DNA of 64,000 nucleotides from Setoptus koraiensis (lineage: Eukaryota > Arthropoda). Location: NCBI GenBank assembly GCA_048013815.1, contig CM106586.1, positions 16,616,001 to 16,680,000 on the forward strand, written 5' to 3'. The notes beneath the pieces were generated by a model that did no database searches, was not told where the DNA came from, and worked only from the letters and a program-made list of their open reading frames with translations. Shown in pieces: positions 46,218 to 60,186 of the stretch (within the stretch, counting starts at the first letter, position 1; every line of letters starts with the position of its first letter). Made by a program: the position numbers and the translations under genes.

Positions 46218-49200
46218 CGAAAAAGCAGCCAATTTTATCAGCCAGTTTATTGAGTCGGCTGGTCGGTTTATTGGAATGGCCGCCCGGCCGATAGAAGCCA
46301 CAAGAGAAGGTGATAAAGACACACACTGCACACTGTTGGTGGTGGCAAAGTGCGAGAGCATGCAAATGACAAATAGCAGTGCCCACAAACAAGAGCAAAC
46401 GAATCACCAAAAGGGCCATTAGCATGTCTCCAGCGCTGCATTTGCCATTCGCCATTTGCTATTTGCCATTTGCAGCCAGTCAGCCAGTCGGCCAGCCAGC
46501 CAACAAAGACAAGAGCTGGCCGGCCGGCCGACTATTTATTGTGAGTATTTAGTTTGGCCAAGTCAAATGGAACTGTTGCTCGTTTACCTGTGCACCGACA
46601 CAACATCGCGAATCAACAGAATCGAAGCTGCTATATCTGCTACATCGACAACTACAAGCTCTGCTGTGTGTGTGTGTGATGGCGAGAGAATCGACCGCAA
46701 ATGATTAACTTTGCTCATCTTGATATATATATATATATATATATACATAAGATGATGATGATAATATTCTCTATTAGTGGTGGCACAACTCTCATGGCTC
46801 ACACAAACGTTGCATACAAACACCAACAAACTCATTGGCTGGTGGCGCAAAGGCAGCCAACATTCTTAATAGTTCTTTCTCTCTCCATGTCTCCTCTCTC
46901 TATTTAGATTTATATCAGTGTCTCGTCGCGATCAACAGGTTAGCCTCTGCTCATACACACACTCGTTGCAACTATCCGATTCAATGTATAAACAACTATC
47001 ATGATATATCTCATCATCATCCTCTTATGTGTTTGTGTGTGTGTGCACCACCAATACCACCGCATCATATGAATGCCCTAAATACCTTGACTCTCTTCTA
47101 TCTTTACTCTCTGCTGGCTGTTACACAATATAATTTAAATTTTTCTACATAAATACACCACTGACGCTGCTGATGCTGCCGCTGCTGATGCCCAAGAATT
47201 ACACCACAGGCGGCCAAACGACCACTGGTCATTATTTCGTTCTGTCTAGGTGTACGCTTCTCTAGTGGCTTCTCTAGTGACTTCTCCGGTGTGCATTCAA
47301 CAACATTTTACATACTGTTGCACCATCCAACAACAACAACAACAACCGCTGGACAGATAGCGTGGAGATAAGCACTTTGCTACACTACACATTATCGTTA
47401 TCTCGCTCTCGAGCGAGCCAGCGAGCCAGCCAGCACAACCGCACAAATGAACCAAACTCAACAATGAAATAAAATATAATTTACATCTCTTTGCTCTCGT
47501 TGCTCCCTCTGCCCCCTACTCCCTTCGCTCTCTTTGCTCTCGATATCGACAAACACATAAATTCATGTTGTTTTCAACAATTTTGATGCAATCTCATCAT
47601 GATTCATTCATGATGATGATGACGACCATGCTCATACGCAAACTCATAGGGCTCACCATCGTTCGCTTAATTTTGACCGACGCAAAGCCAGCAAAATCAC
47701 ACACACACTCACATCGGATCTCAGGGACAACTGCAACTGCAACAGGCAACAACGACAACAACAGGTGAACAGGTTGCTGTTGATCTCGGCCAGTTAGCAG
47801 CAGAGCGACTCTTGAACTTTGCCAGCTCTCACCAACTTTGCGCTAACTAACTTTAGGCTAACTAACTTTGGGCGCCCTCACTATAACACTCGCTCGTGTG
47901 TATGCCTTGTTGTTGGCCAAGCGCCAAGTATCATTAAGTGAAGTGGGAGTTTTCTGCTGTTAGTTGCTCTCAAATTGGGCTGCAATTGGGTGCTCGAGAA
48001 TTCCTATTTCGACACCACTACTCACTCACTCAATCACGATACAATCCAAATGTTTGTGTCCGTTTGTTGCATTCCAAACGCAACGATAGAGGGCCGCTGC
48101 ACTCTTATAAAATAGACGTGCATACGCAACTGCAGCCGTTGCAATTGTTTGATCGATCAAAAGATAATCAACTTGATTATCATCATCATTTAAATTTGAT
48201 TATACCCTTGCTCCAGCCTCCTATTTCTGCTGGCCGCTGAACTTGCGCCAATCACATATCTGGCGTCTATCAAAAATCTAAAACTAGCCAAACTAGATGA
48301 CCTAATCACAATTATAGGTCTTCGCTTTGCAGTTTTTCTCCTTCTCAACAACAAGTCTTAAGGCTAATCATGACTTGTTGTTGCTATTGCCACTATAAAC
48401 ACATATACACACATACATAGACATCTGATTGAGCCAGCTCTCGGAAACTTGATACTAGTGTGATTATAGGCATCAATCAACGACATTAACATCAACGTCA
48501 TTGATTGATGCTGTTGCCGCTGCCGCTTGAACTTTTAACTTTCATCATGATCACACAATGGATCGTTGATGATAACTCTATTAACAGCAACAACAACGAC
48601 ACGAACCAACGCCTAACTAAATAGATGCCACCAAAAGATGCGCATGGTCGTCACGACTCTGTTGTCACTTTATCTCGGCTCAATGATCTCGCCATCAATT
48701 TGTTGCACACAACTCCTATTAACTCACTGGATATTGCAAACTTATTCGAAGCAACCATTTGAAGCTTCCAACTGCAGTTATACTGAATGAGTAATCGAAG
48801 CGTCAGCAACTATGAAATCTATCTATCTATCTATCCATCCCAGAATCACACATAGTGTGGCGGCGATGATAATCTTGCTCGGCATCGCCGTATACACGGC
48901 TGTAGACAGGGCTCCTTATTTACGCCATTACATGATGACTATAACTTAGTAGTAGTGGCTATCTCTGTGATGTTGATGTTGTTGGTGATGGCGATGGCGA
49001 TGATGAGCTCCCACTAACGGTGGCGCCATATGACCATGATAAGCGCCGGTCATGTCCAAGCAAGTCATGATCATTATCTGATTATTATCTCAATGATGCG
49101 CTCACTTAAAAGCTCTTCCTTGTCAGTTTATATAAACCAAGCAAGTGTATATTAGCAACATTTCATCAGTGCATGATGGTTCACTAAATGAACGGAGGTG

Positions 49201-52200
49201 AGTTCGTCACTTTCGTCTGATTCAAGGCTGAATCTTTTAAGACAGCGGCAAACATCACCGTCACTATATGTGTGCCTTTTCTTTTGCTTGTGATAAGTCA
49301 GATATATTTGAAATTTGACTCTCAGCGCGCACCTTTGTCGCTGCTGCCTTGTAGTTAGCCTCAGTAATAAGTCCTCTTATTTATTTACCGCCAATACCAT
49401 CGCTCACAACATCTTTGACGTAAGAGGAAACGAATGGCATTCAATTATTCAATTTCTCTTGTCTGCCAAGTGCTTGCACCAACTGCACACTAATTGATTT
49501 GTTGTAGATGGGTGATTTGTTCACAATTATGTAATACAATATCTAAACTGATATACACTGATTACATGTACAGCTATCATGCTAACAACAATCTTACAAA
49601 CTATTTAACGTTTTACGCTTCATGTAGCATAAAATTTTCACAACATAACAACACTACCATCAATATTGTCATAGTTGTTTGAGTAGTTGCTTTCTAACCA
49701 TTTATTTTCATCTCCTTAAGGATACATCATCCCACCAGCCTCCCCCCCTCCTCTTAGTAGTTGCTGCTTTTTGTTCAGCTAAATATTGTCAACTTGTTCA
49801 CACAGGAAATGATATACTTGATTATCTAATTCTTGATTTATAATCAACTTAATAAGTAGTACTAGTTACTGATTCGTTAGCAGATAAGATTAGATAGAAG
49901 TTGCAAATGCTTGTTGTTCGCTAGTGTGTTTAGATAATACTATCAAGATAATCATCATTCTATTTAAATTAACAAGGATCCGTGTGTTAGTTAGAAATTA
50001 TGGTAATTTTGTCAGCGTCATCAGCGAGTATAATAAGTAGATTTGCAAGTTAATCCTGTCTGTCTGAATCTCGCCTAGTTAAAAGATAAGATAATCAAAA
50101 GTTTAGACTGTAGTTAAATTTTGAGTAGATAACTGAGATCATGACCTCGGCTAAATCACGTCACATGCTTTTGTGTGTTAGCATGCGGACTAGCTCATCA
50201 ATGAACAATGGTACATCACCAGTCGATATATTGTTTAGGCGCGCGATATAGGCATCTATCGACAACAAACGCCTGCGTATATAGGTAGCTCCTTGTTGTT
50301 GTGACTATGTGCGCGGTCTAACCAACCAGATTAGCGGCTTACAAGGGCGAGTTGGGCACCACTACAAGCAGAATTTATTATTATAGTGCAACGAGTTCTC
50401 TGTGTAATTATTGTTGTTGTGTAACAGCCATCATTATTATTATTCTTTCAATTCTATCTACGACTTTGTCATCGTTATGAACTGAACTTGTCTAATACGG
50501 CGACCCGCAACAACTATTGCCTGGCCTCATCGCACCACTAGTGCTCCAGCTAACCTCTCAATAAGAGCCATACAGAGAGAGGGAGAGAGAGAGAGATAGA
50601 GAGGCTGCTTCATTATTGAGAGCACCGTTCCCATATGACGATGACGTTTCTCTCCTAGATCTCAGTTTTAAACGCAAAACATTTTTGAACGTTCTCCAAA
50701 GATCTTTGTTCTTTCTGTTGCTACTGCGGTTCTCTCTCGCTCTTTCTTATTTTATCTGTTTGTGTCCTATAGTGGCTGATAAGTATTTCCACTTGGTTGA
50801 TTTGTTGTTGGCTGGTTTTCTAGTTTGACGCCTTTCTCCATTGCGCTCTCATTCTTTTGGTCTATCTGTGTGTCTGTCTTTCATCATCTATAGTGTATGT
50901 TATGTATTTTCTACAATTGCATGCCCCTTCTTTCCCTTCTACTACATAGCACAGTGAACATCCTCGATTTCGAAAATTCCCAACCACATCTAGTTGTTGC
51001 TGTTGTTGTAGGCCAATTTAAAAATTGTAACGTAGCTATCACATCACACTTTATCCAGAGCAGCAGCGGCAGCAGCAACAGCAACGTTCCTGCTCCTTGT
51101 TTGGCCTGCTCGCTGCCTCTGTTGGTTGTTTGACTTCAAGAAGAATAGAATAATATCCAATTCATAGAATTAACAACAACAACAATATATAGACAACAAC
51201 AGCAACTCTGGCCTGAACTCGACTATATATTTTCGTCTTCAAAAAACATTTAAAAATTCCCCTCTTTCGCATATCAACGCAGAGAAAGAGCGAGAGAGAG
51301 ACTATGGTGAATAGCAGTATGTGTGTGTTCGGAGTTCGATTTAGGAAGCCTATTTTGTTTTTCGCATCACATGGCAAACATGGGAGGAGGCTCTCATGGC
51401 TACATAGTCGTGGTGGTAGTAGTCATTGTTAGCTGGTCGCTCCAGTGCCTATCTCTCTGACAGTGCTCGGTGCAAACACTGCCGCTGCCGTTGTTGCTGT
51501 TGATCTCTCAGTGTTTTTTCTCATTATCTATTAAAAGTTCTATCTATCCTCTCGATGATTGACAGCTAGCGACAGAAACAACAACAACAACTACACATAT
51601 AAACTCTCTTGCTAATAACTATCAATGTATTCTTGTGTAGTGCTGTTGTTGTGCTGTTGAACGAATATATCAACTTTTCACTCGAGTTCCGCTGCCGTTG
51701 TTGTAGTTGCTAGTGTCGACTACTGGCTGGCCTTCATCGTTTGCACTGGCGGTGCTTGCACTATAATGGAGCGGCCACGAGTTGGACATATCCATGGTCC
51801 GGTGTGATTATGGTCATTATTGGCGTTGCTCACACTCGCTAGCTCACTCACATGCTTGCCATGGTTGGTGTGCCTTGTGCCACAACTGGCTGGCGCGGCC
51901 ACAACTAGCTGGCGTTGTGTCGTCGTCCGGCCGAGAAAGATAGGGCGAAATATTGTGGCCAATTTTGTGTTGCTATTGCCGCTGCTATAGTTGCTGTTGC
52001 CGCTGCTGCTGTCTATCATCATGATAATTATAATTACTGGAACGGCCAATATTATAACGAACTATGAAACTAGCAAAAATGAAGTGAGCGCTGGTGCTGT
52101 GTCCGACAGTTTGCCAGCCAGCAACGGCCAGCCAGCCGGCCGGCCGGCCAACACTGAATAAGTGCGAGCCTGACATGTATTGGGGATAGTTGGTAATAGT

Positions 52201-55018
52201 TAGCAATGGTTGCGAATAGTTTGAAATAATAATAATCTCTGGCATGGCAAGCAAAATGAAGCCTCTACGTTCCTCTTTGTTGTGACGCCGATTATAATGG
52301 CGCACACACACACACACACAACTGGCACAAATATGTATGTACGACTGGATGTTGTTGCCGTTGTTGGTTCAATCAAATTAAATTGCTTATTTGTTGCCGC
52401 TGCTATCAACTTATTATCAGCATAAGTGGCTCCAAAATATAAATGCTCGTCAACCACAATGCTCCTTGCCCAAAGAATGACCGACCGGCCGACATTGTTA
52501 GCTTATTGTTAGCTTGATGTTGGTTTATTATTGTCTTATTGGCCGGCAAATAATTGTGCATATTGTCTATTGTGGCCAGCTCCATTGTCTTGTTGCCTCT
52601 GCCTCTGACCCTTGTTCTCTCGCCACAAATCTCTGCATCTTTGCATGTGTCAAGTTGCTGGCAAATCTCTCTTGTGGCCGCTTCTTAAGTATTGCCAGGC
52701 TCGCGTCGTTGCTGCCGCTGTCCAACCGATCGGATTATGCTCGCCACAGCTCCGATAACTATAACTAGCTCACTTATAGGAATGCAAGCGAAATTCAAAT
52801 TTATAGGAATTTAATTTTAAGTAAATAATTGATTTCGTGTTCTTGTTTTTATTCAATAGATTCTTTTGTGTGCTAATGGCGATTATTTGTTAATTTGCAT
52901 GACTATTAATGCTATTACCATTTATTGATGGTGGCACCACGACAAGATGTGAATACAATGCAAATACAGCACGACGATGGTGCACGCGCAACAGTGTGCA
53001 CCCGATTCGGGCACAATTAACAATTGTAAGCGGTGCGTTAGTTCGAAATGGTGCACGCCGGGCGCACCAAATCGCATCGGCTACGTTGGCTACGCGGGCG
53101 CCAGGTCAAGTTCAATGTCGATGCGAGGCGGTGCATCATTGTCACGATGCACCATTCGCGCGCTGCATAACCCTGGGTGCCGGGGTGAAAGAGGACAACA
53201 GAACGGGGCCACAGAGAGGCGACCCCGTTTTGCCCGTTTTTCGGAGTAACCCCATCACTCGAAATGTTTGCGCCTGTCAGCATGATTAGTCGCATAATGA
53301 GACTCTCTTTTGTTCTCTCAAATTTCGCGCTCCGCAAATCAATTGGAGAGGTGCCGATCACGTGCTTGCAAACTCGTCGTAATCTCAATTCGAGAATCTC
53401 GAGATTATTGAGGCACAAATCCGTTTCCCGTGATACATCCATGCATCTCTAGTGGGATTTATTTATCTATTTCGCAACTCGTCGATGAGCATCATCACAA
53501 CGTTTTGGATCGGAAACAAACTGGATCAGGCGGAGAAAAAAAGAATAACAATGGCATTTGGTGCGACTATTGTCAACAATGCAACGACTTGTGAGGAAGG
53601 CAACAAGGCATGTGAATGTCAGCAATTTGAACGCGCCAATTAGGAGAAATGATGAATAATGCAAACTTGTTACTTTACAACGAGAGTCAAGTTTTTACTT
53701 TTAACTCGTTCAATTAATCCCTCAACGACTGTGACTCAATGTGCCAACATTGAACATTTACCACTCTAGTGCGGCTCATCCATCTCGTGTCGTCGTTATC
53801 ACCAAGGAATGCGCGCTCCATTTAATCGTTAATTAGACTGGTTGCATGAAATTGGTTTGTTAATGAATTGTAATCATGCCCAATTGGCGTCATTGCCACT
53901 ACTGGCACATTGAGTATGCTATGGCAATGGTAGCGATCGTATGATTCGCATGATGAATAGTATCGCAGCTATATATCGCGTTGCTGATGTGCTCATGCGA
54001 CTCGCAAAGCAAGCAAGAAAGCAAGCAAGCAAGCACTGCGATTAATAAGACGACAACAACAACAACAACAATAATAATTCTTAATGATGTGCATCCTATT
54101 GGTGTTAACATGGCAGCTTCAATAATGATGCTCGTTTTAGAGTTTTAATTCGCAAAATCGCACAAACAAACAAACTGCTCAGACAACTTTGGATGCTAGT
54201 CGACGGATATTAGCGTCATCCGCATCGCATAAACAAGGGGCTGAACAAGAACAAACAAGCGACTACTGTGTGAGAGGATGCTCGCAGACGCGCACTGGCT
54301 GGCGAACACTGGAAACAGACGAACGGCACTGGCAATTGTCGAAAACTCTACTAAATCCAGCGGCAGCAGCTCGGATATTTAGCAACATAGTTAGTGGCTT
54401 TGGTAGCCATGAGAGAGAGAGAGAGAGAGAGATAATAGCTGAGAGATTGCATCAAGTGCATGGGGCAGACTGAAGAATCTAGCGAACACAAACAACAAGC
54501 CAACAACTAGGCATTAGTGGTCGTCGCTGTTTGGTATCGTCGCGATGATCGTCGTAAGTAATAGTTTCATCACATCATAGGAGCGAATGTTTCTTTAAAA
54601 GTTTCTCATTCTCTTATCGCAGTCGTCGTCGTAGTCATTTTTTGATGGCTTCCTTGTGTAGCTGAATTATAGCCAGAAACAAGTATATAACTACGTCCAT
54701 TACATGTTTCAATCACTTTGTGACTCATCACGACGACGACTACCGAGATGATGGTCGTCGTTTGTCGTATGGCTGCTACTTTTGCTTTTTCGCTGGCCGT
54801 CGCTGCTGCTGTTGCTGTTGTGTCTGTTGTTGCAGTTCGCGTACAGTTGTTGTTGCTGCTGTCGGTTTGTGCCGGCCAGAGATTCCCGACAGAAACAAGC
54901 GGCCAGCGTTCGGCCGGCCAATTCGGTGTGTGAACCGTGGGTCGTTGCGTATGCAATTATACGCTCAAACAGGCAAATGATGTGGTGCAAATGAATATAA
55001 ATTGGACTTGGCCGCTCG

Positions 55019-55070
55019 TTTCTGGCGTCCACTTGTTGTTGCTGTTGTTGTTGCTGTTGTTGTTGTGAGA
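55019..55070. repeat. TTG-rich microsatellite
   Basis: Runs of TTG with GCTG interruptions. Further tracts of the same kind occur at 55408-55480, 55688-55760, 60322-60345, 60521-60560 and 60772-60825. Confidence 0.85.
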
Positions 55071-56235
55071 CTGCAACGAGTGGCCATCGATATTGGCCGA
55101 ACAGTGTTCATGCGAGCGGTGGACATCATAATCAACATGACTGCACTTGGTGTGCTCGGCCGACCATGCTCGTCGCCGTTGCATGTTGTTGAATATGTTG
55201 CGCATGTTGTGCCCGGCGAGCGTGATGATACAATGTCCATCACGACCTAATCAAATGCAGCAAACCGCTCAAACTGGCCGAAGCGCTGCCGCCTAAACTG
55301 CAACGACCGGTCAAGCGGACGAGACGCCGCTCGCCGAAATTGTGAGCGCCGTCACGAGCTAGACGAGCGACGAATCACGTCGCTCGGGCCGGCCGACCAA
55401 CGGAGCACGCTTGTTTGTTGTTGTTGTTGTTGTTGCTGATGTTGTTGTTGTTGTTGCTGATGTTGTTGTCGTTGTTGGCACAAACGGAGCGCGATCGGGC
55501 ACAAACAGGGCGCACAGCGGCTCGGGCAGGCGCATTTGCATGCCGGTGTTCAGTTTCGTCGGGCGACCTTCATTAGGCGCCCCCGATCGTGGCCCCGCTC
55601 GCTCACCTGTTGCCCTGCGCTCACGGCAGCGAGTGCTTGCGAGCACCGACCGAAGAGGGCGCCCCGCTTGTCGGCCAGCGCCGATTGTTGTAATTGTTGT
55701 TGTTGTCGTTTTCGTTGCTGTTGTTGTTGTCGTTGTCGTCGTCGTCGCCGCTGTTACCTGTGTGGTCAGGTACTCTGGCTGGGCGTTGTCGGCGTTGCTC
55801 GTCCATGCTAATCCACGCTAATCCGGCCAGCTCGCACTCCGGCCATCGCCAGAGTAACGATGCTGCCGCCTCACAATGGCGTATGGCACACATCGCAATA
55901 CACACACACATTACAATGAGTGCCACAATGAGCCTCACCTGGCCAAAACGCTCAGGTGAGCCGTTTGTCAGGTGCGTCAGCGTTCGAGCGGCGGGACACA
56001 CGCAGGCATGGGCGCGGTTGCAAGCTTGCGCCTGCCGCCGCCGCCGCCGCTGATGATGATGATCTAATCATCGTTCTATCAATCACCGGCGCTCTTGGCA
56101 TTGTTGTTGTGCGAGCAACGTAACAACATGTTTGCGTTGCTCGCATCTCGAGCTATCGGTCGGTGTTGTTGCTGCCGCTGGCCGGTCGCTGGCGCCATCG
56201 CAGGCCAGTTGTTAGTAGGCAGTTGTTGTTGCGCA

Positions 56236-56271
56236 ATCAATTATCGCGCAATAATTAGCGCGATAATTGAT
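56236..56271. repeat. perfect 14-bp inverted repeat
   Basis: ATCAATTATCGCGC and its exact reverse complement are separated by 8 A/T bases. Could form a hairpin or be a dimeric protein site. Confidence 0.85.
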
Positions 56272-57115
56272 GCGCGCCGATCGGCTCCGCACGCCGTGGG
56301 CCCGCAGTGGGCGCATCAGCGACAACTCGCCCGATAGCCCGCCCGATAGCTCACCTGGCTGCTGTTGCATCGCTCGGCGCGCTGTTGAGACCGCACCGCC
56401 GCCGCCGACCGGCCGGCCGGCCGACCGACCGACCAACTTGACCGTCGACTGGCCATCAGCGCGACAACGGTCCGGCCGGCCAGGCCGTTGCGTAACGTTG
56501 CACAAACACACATGTACACATGTTAGCGCCATGCAACACATCGCACCGTTTATGCGGCGTTGCGCAACATGCGGCGGCCATCGGTCGGGTGTCGCCACTG
56601 TCCGGTTGCGGCTGTCCGGTCGCGTCACACCGTGTCGCTCGCCTGCCAACAGCGCCCATATCACACACACACACAACAGTATAAACAGTGTATTATGTAA
56701 TGTTATGTAATGTTATATTGTATTATTGCGACGATTGTATTAGTGCGGCGATCGCATCAACGACGACGCTGCGCATTAACGACCATGTTGCGCAATTCGC
56801 CGGCCGGCCGGCCGGCCGACAGGGACAACAATGCGACGAGTGGCGGCGCCCAATCAAATCAAGAGTTGTTGTTGGCCGCGTGATTGATTGGAGCCGCTTC
56901 TGGCTCCGATTTGCGACTCGCCGCACCGCGCCGCGCCGGCACCCTGGCCTCCCGCGCCGCCTTAAATGGGCAAACCGCAGCCACTAGAGCGAATCGTGTC
57001 ATTGTTGATGGTCACTCTTAATGTTGCTTTGTCTCTCTCGCTCGTGGGCATTGTGTTGCGCATTGGCGCTGGCCATTTAATTGTTTGCCTGTTGTTGGCG
57101 GCCGCAAACTGCGTC

Positions 57116-57154
57116 CGACTTTGCCGCGGTGAGACTCTCACCGCGGCAAAGTCG
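57116..57154. repeat. perfect 19-bp palindrome with 1-base centre
   Basis: CGACTTTGCCGCGGTGAGA, one C, then the exact reverse complement. A 39-base near-perfect palindrome that would extrude as a cruciform or form a hairpin. No matching copy elsewhere in the window. Confidence 0.95.
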
Positions 57155-57902
57155 CCCGTTCGCTCAGCGCGACCGGGCGAGCGCTCACCTTGAGCGCGGT
57201 GCTGCCGACGGACGCGACTACATGCGAACACATTATCATAATCATAATTAACATCTTCTTTAGAGCGGCTCGCTGCGGCCAGTCGCCGGCTATTTATTAT
57301 CGGCCTGTTGCTGTTGTCGTGGCTGTTGTTGCTGCCGCTGTTGCCGGCCTGGCTCGGCAGCGGCCCAACGCAACAATGGTCACTTGTTGTTGGTCGCTGG
57401 CCAAACAACAATCATAATAAATAGCAAACTTATTCATGCGACTGGCCGCGCTCGATGATGTAACTAAATTCCTCGAATGCTCATTATTGTTGCTGTGGTA
57501 TTTGCGCCGGCCGGCAGCGCATTGTCTGTAGCTCGTCTCGTCGTTGATTGTCCCTGTCAATGCGGCCGAGTCTCTTGTTGGGAGTTTGCCCACGCCACGA
57601 CGACCGGTCAATTAAACGGTTGCCCGGCGCGCCTGATTGACCGCTCGCTCGCTTTGCCGGCGCCTAATTGAGCGACCGCTGACGCAACACTCCGGCCGCT
57701 TGCCGTGTCCAGCGGTCCGATGACCAACAATCGAACCGATGACCAATGGCCCAGCCGACGACTTGTGATCGAGCAATCGATGTGAGCGCCCATCGCGCCG
57801 TCAGTGCGCGTCATTGCGTCGTTGGGTCATAGCGTCTTGGCGTCGTTGCGTCCTCGGGCGACCACGGCGAGTAGCCGTGATCCGAGCGGCCCGGCCGATT
57901 TG

Positions 57903-57980
57903 AGTGACGCAAGTGACGCAAGTGATGCAAGTGACGCAAGTGACGCGATTGCATCAGGCAAGTGACGCGATTGCGTCAGG
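57903..57980. promoter_or_regulatory. tandem array of TGACGCAA / TGATGCAA sites
   Basis: Five 9-bp units GTGACGCAA or close variants from 57904 to 57948, then two 22-bp units (57937-57958, 57959-57980) sharing CAAGTGACGCGATTGC and TCAGG. TGATGCAA and its reverse TTGCATCA match the C/EBP-ATF composite element; TGACGCAA is the CRE-C/EBP hybrid. The repeat is certain; the regulatory reading is inference. Confidence 0.55.
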
Positions 57981-58449
57981 CAACAATGCAACGATTGTGC
58001 GCCGGCCAGAGGTCAAGCCAGGCCCGACTATGTCAAACGCTGGCGGTGGCACCCACTTCTCACCTGTGCCACCAGTCCAGTAATGACTCTGGCACAGGTA
58101 ACAAGTGCGGCCCGAGTGGTGGTACAGGCGACAGCCGGCCAGCACATTACGTAATCGTTATTATGTGTTGTTATTATTATTATTATTATTCTAAACCTGT
58201 GAACGACTCTTGCGCTTGCAACCGCCGCCTGGTTACGTAAGAGCTGCTTACGTGAGACACTATGCAGCAGCGTGCGGCAATCACTGCTGTTGGCTAGCGT
58301 GACCAGAGCTCATTATCAGCCAAGATGCCGGCCAGACCGCCGCTGTCGTGGTGTTGGTCAAGCCAATCGGGTATCGCATGGCAGCAATTGTTACAGGTGC
58401 CACCGACACCGTGACAAACGGCCTGCCCTTGATACTGGATCGACGATGC

Positions 58450-58519
58450 CGATGGTGCACCATCGATGGTGCAGCGTCAATGGTGCAGGGCCGATGGTGC
58501 AGCATCGATGGTGCAGTGG
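58450..58519. repeat. 14-bp tandem repeat, 5 copies
   Basis: Five exact-phase 14-bp units, CGATGGTGCA plus four variable bases (third copy CAATGGTGCA). Similar GATGGTGCA words recur near 52977 and 53049, so the word may be spread by a common process. Confidence 0.95.
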
Positions 58520-59446
58520 CATTATTATTGTTGCGTTCGAGCTTATTGCAGCGCAGCGCTCAAATCGTTGGCTGACCGCTGACCGCTGGCCGAACGCCGC
58601 CGATCGGCGCCAATAATTGGCGTTTAATAATTGGCGCGCGCCCACTAATGGCCGCCGAGCAGTTTGGCCGGGCCGGGCCGGCGGCGCTGGCCAATGGTTT
58701 GGTTGTCGACAATTTGCGACGCAAGCACCCGCGCGCGACACATCGCAATCGGCAGTGGCAGTGGCAACAGTCGCACGACGCAGCGAGCGCCTCTGCCGGC
58801 CGCCCGAGCACAACAGGTGAGTCGCAATCCGAACAGGTGAGCCGGCGCAACAATGACGACAACAACGGCAGCAACAGCAGCAACAACGACAACAGCGACA
58901 ACAGCGACAACGACAACAGGTGACATGGGCGAATAAACGGCGCGCTTGCGGCGACAACAGCGCAGGCATCCCGAGAATCGCCGAGTGGCCATGCGAGCAC
59001 GCAGCCAGGAATTCGGCCATTGTTGTCCGGTCACATTCCTCGGCCGGCCGATTGCCGCTGGACACAGCAGCGACACAATGGCCACCGAGCAGCCGGCGGC
59101 CAGCGGTCAGTGTCAATGCCAGCCGAGAGCCGAGCAAGAAGCGAGAAGCCAGAAGCCAGAAAGAAGCGAGAAGCCAGAAAGGAGCGAGAAAAAAGTCGCA
59201 CAGGCGAAAAGAAGGCGCCAATCAGGGGACTGAGACAATGCCCATGCCAGCGGCACACAGTCAATCACTGCAACCTTGTTACGTCACACATTGTGCGATA
59301 AGACAAGCTCGTCAATTGTTACGTAACAAGCAATTACTGTGATACTGTGATCGCACACAGTGCAAACTTTGCACTCCAAAGGGCGACCGGACAGACAATT
59401 GGGGACGCATTGCGATGATATTGTTTTAGTTTTTATTTTATCTAAC

Positions 59447-59469
59447 GTGTGTGTGTGTGTGTGTGTGTT
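59447..59469. repeat. (GT)n microsatellite
   Basis: Pure GT run, followed by TTG repeats. Other pure GT runs occur at 60044-60070, 60152-60184 and 60884-60906, and CA at 59655-59674. Confidence 0.95.
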
Positions 59470-60150
59470 GTTATTGTTGTTGTTGTTGCTATATTACATT
59501 GCGTCGATGAGTCGTCGTCTTGTTGTTGCCGAGTCTCGCCGGTCGTCGTTAGTTTGCCCAATGTGTAAACTTGGCTCAACAAAGTTTGTCGTGTGTGTGT
59601 GTGTGTGCGTGTTTGTTTGTGGTGGTCATTGAGTCATTTTCAGTTATCACAACGCACACACACACACACACACACCTTGCAAAGTTGTGGTTGTTGCGCA
59701 ATTTGTCGGCGGCGGCAGCGGCGAGTGTGGCCTAAACGACGACTTCAATTGGTCAGCTGTCTCTCTCGGGTTCTTGATACATTGTGTAACGTTGTTGCAC
59801 CAAGAGTGTTCGTGTGTATTTGTCGATAGTTGTTGTAGTGTGTGTGTGTGTGTAGTGGTAGTTGATAGGAATCCATCGTTGGTCAGACATGTGTCGTTGT
59901 AGCTATTTGTAGTTGTCGTTGTTGTTGCTTGCCCCCCGTCCCATGGAGTGAGATTGGATGAGAGGGGGGCCGAGATTCACCTGTTGTGTGTGTGTGTAGT
60001 TCGTTGTTTGTGGTGTCTAGTTTTCGAATGAATCATTTCTTCCGCTAGTGTGTGTGTGTGTGTGTGTGTGCGTTATTTACGAATGTGATTGTGTCGTATG
60101 ATCCTTTGCGATTCAATTGTGTGCCTATGCTCTATTTTTATCATTATGTA

Positions 60151-60186
<36 letters not shown>

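Noticed and set aside
55359-59264. Several open frames of 100-276 codons in the GC-rich part
   Set aside because: They overlap in up to four frames, are dominated by repeated Cys, Val, Arg or Ala from TTG/GCC repeats, and match no family.
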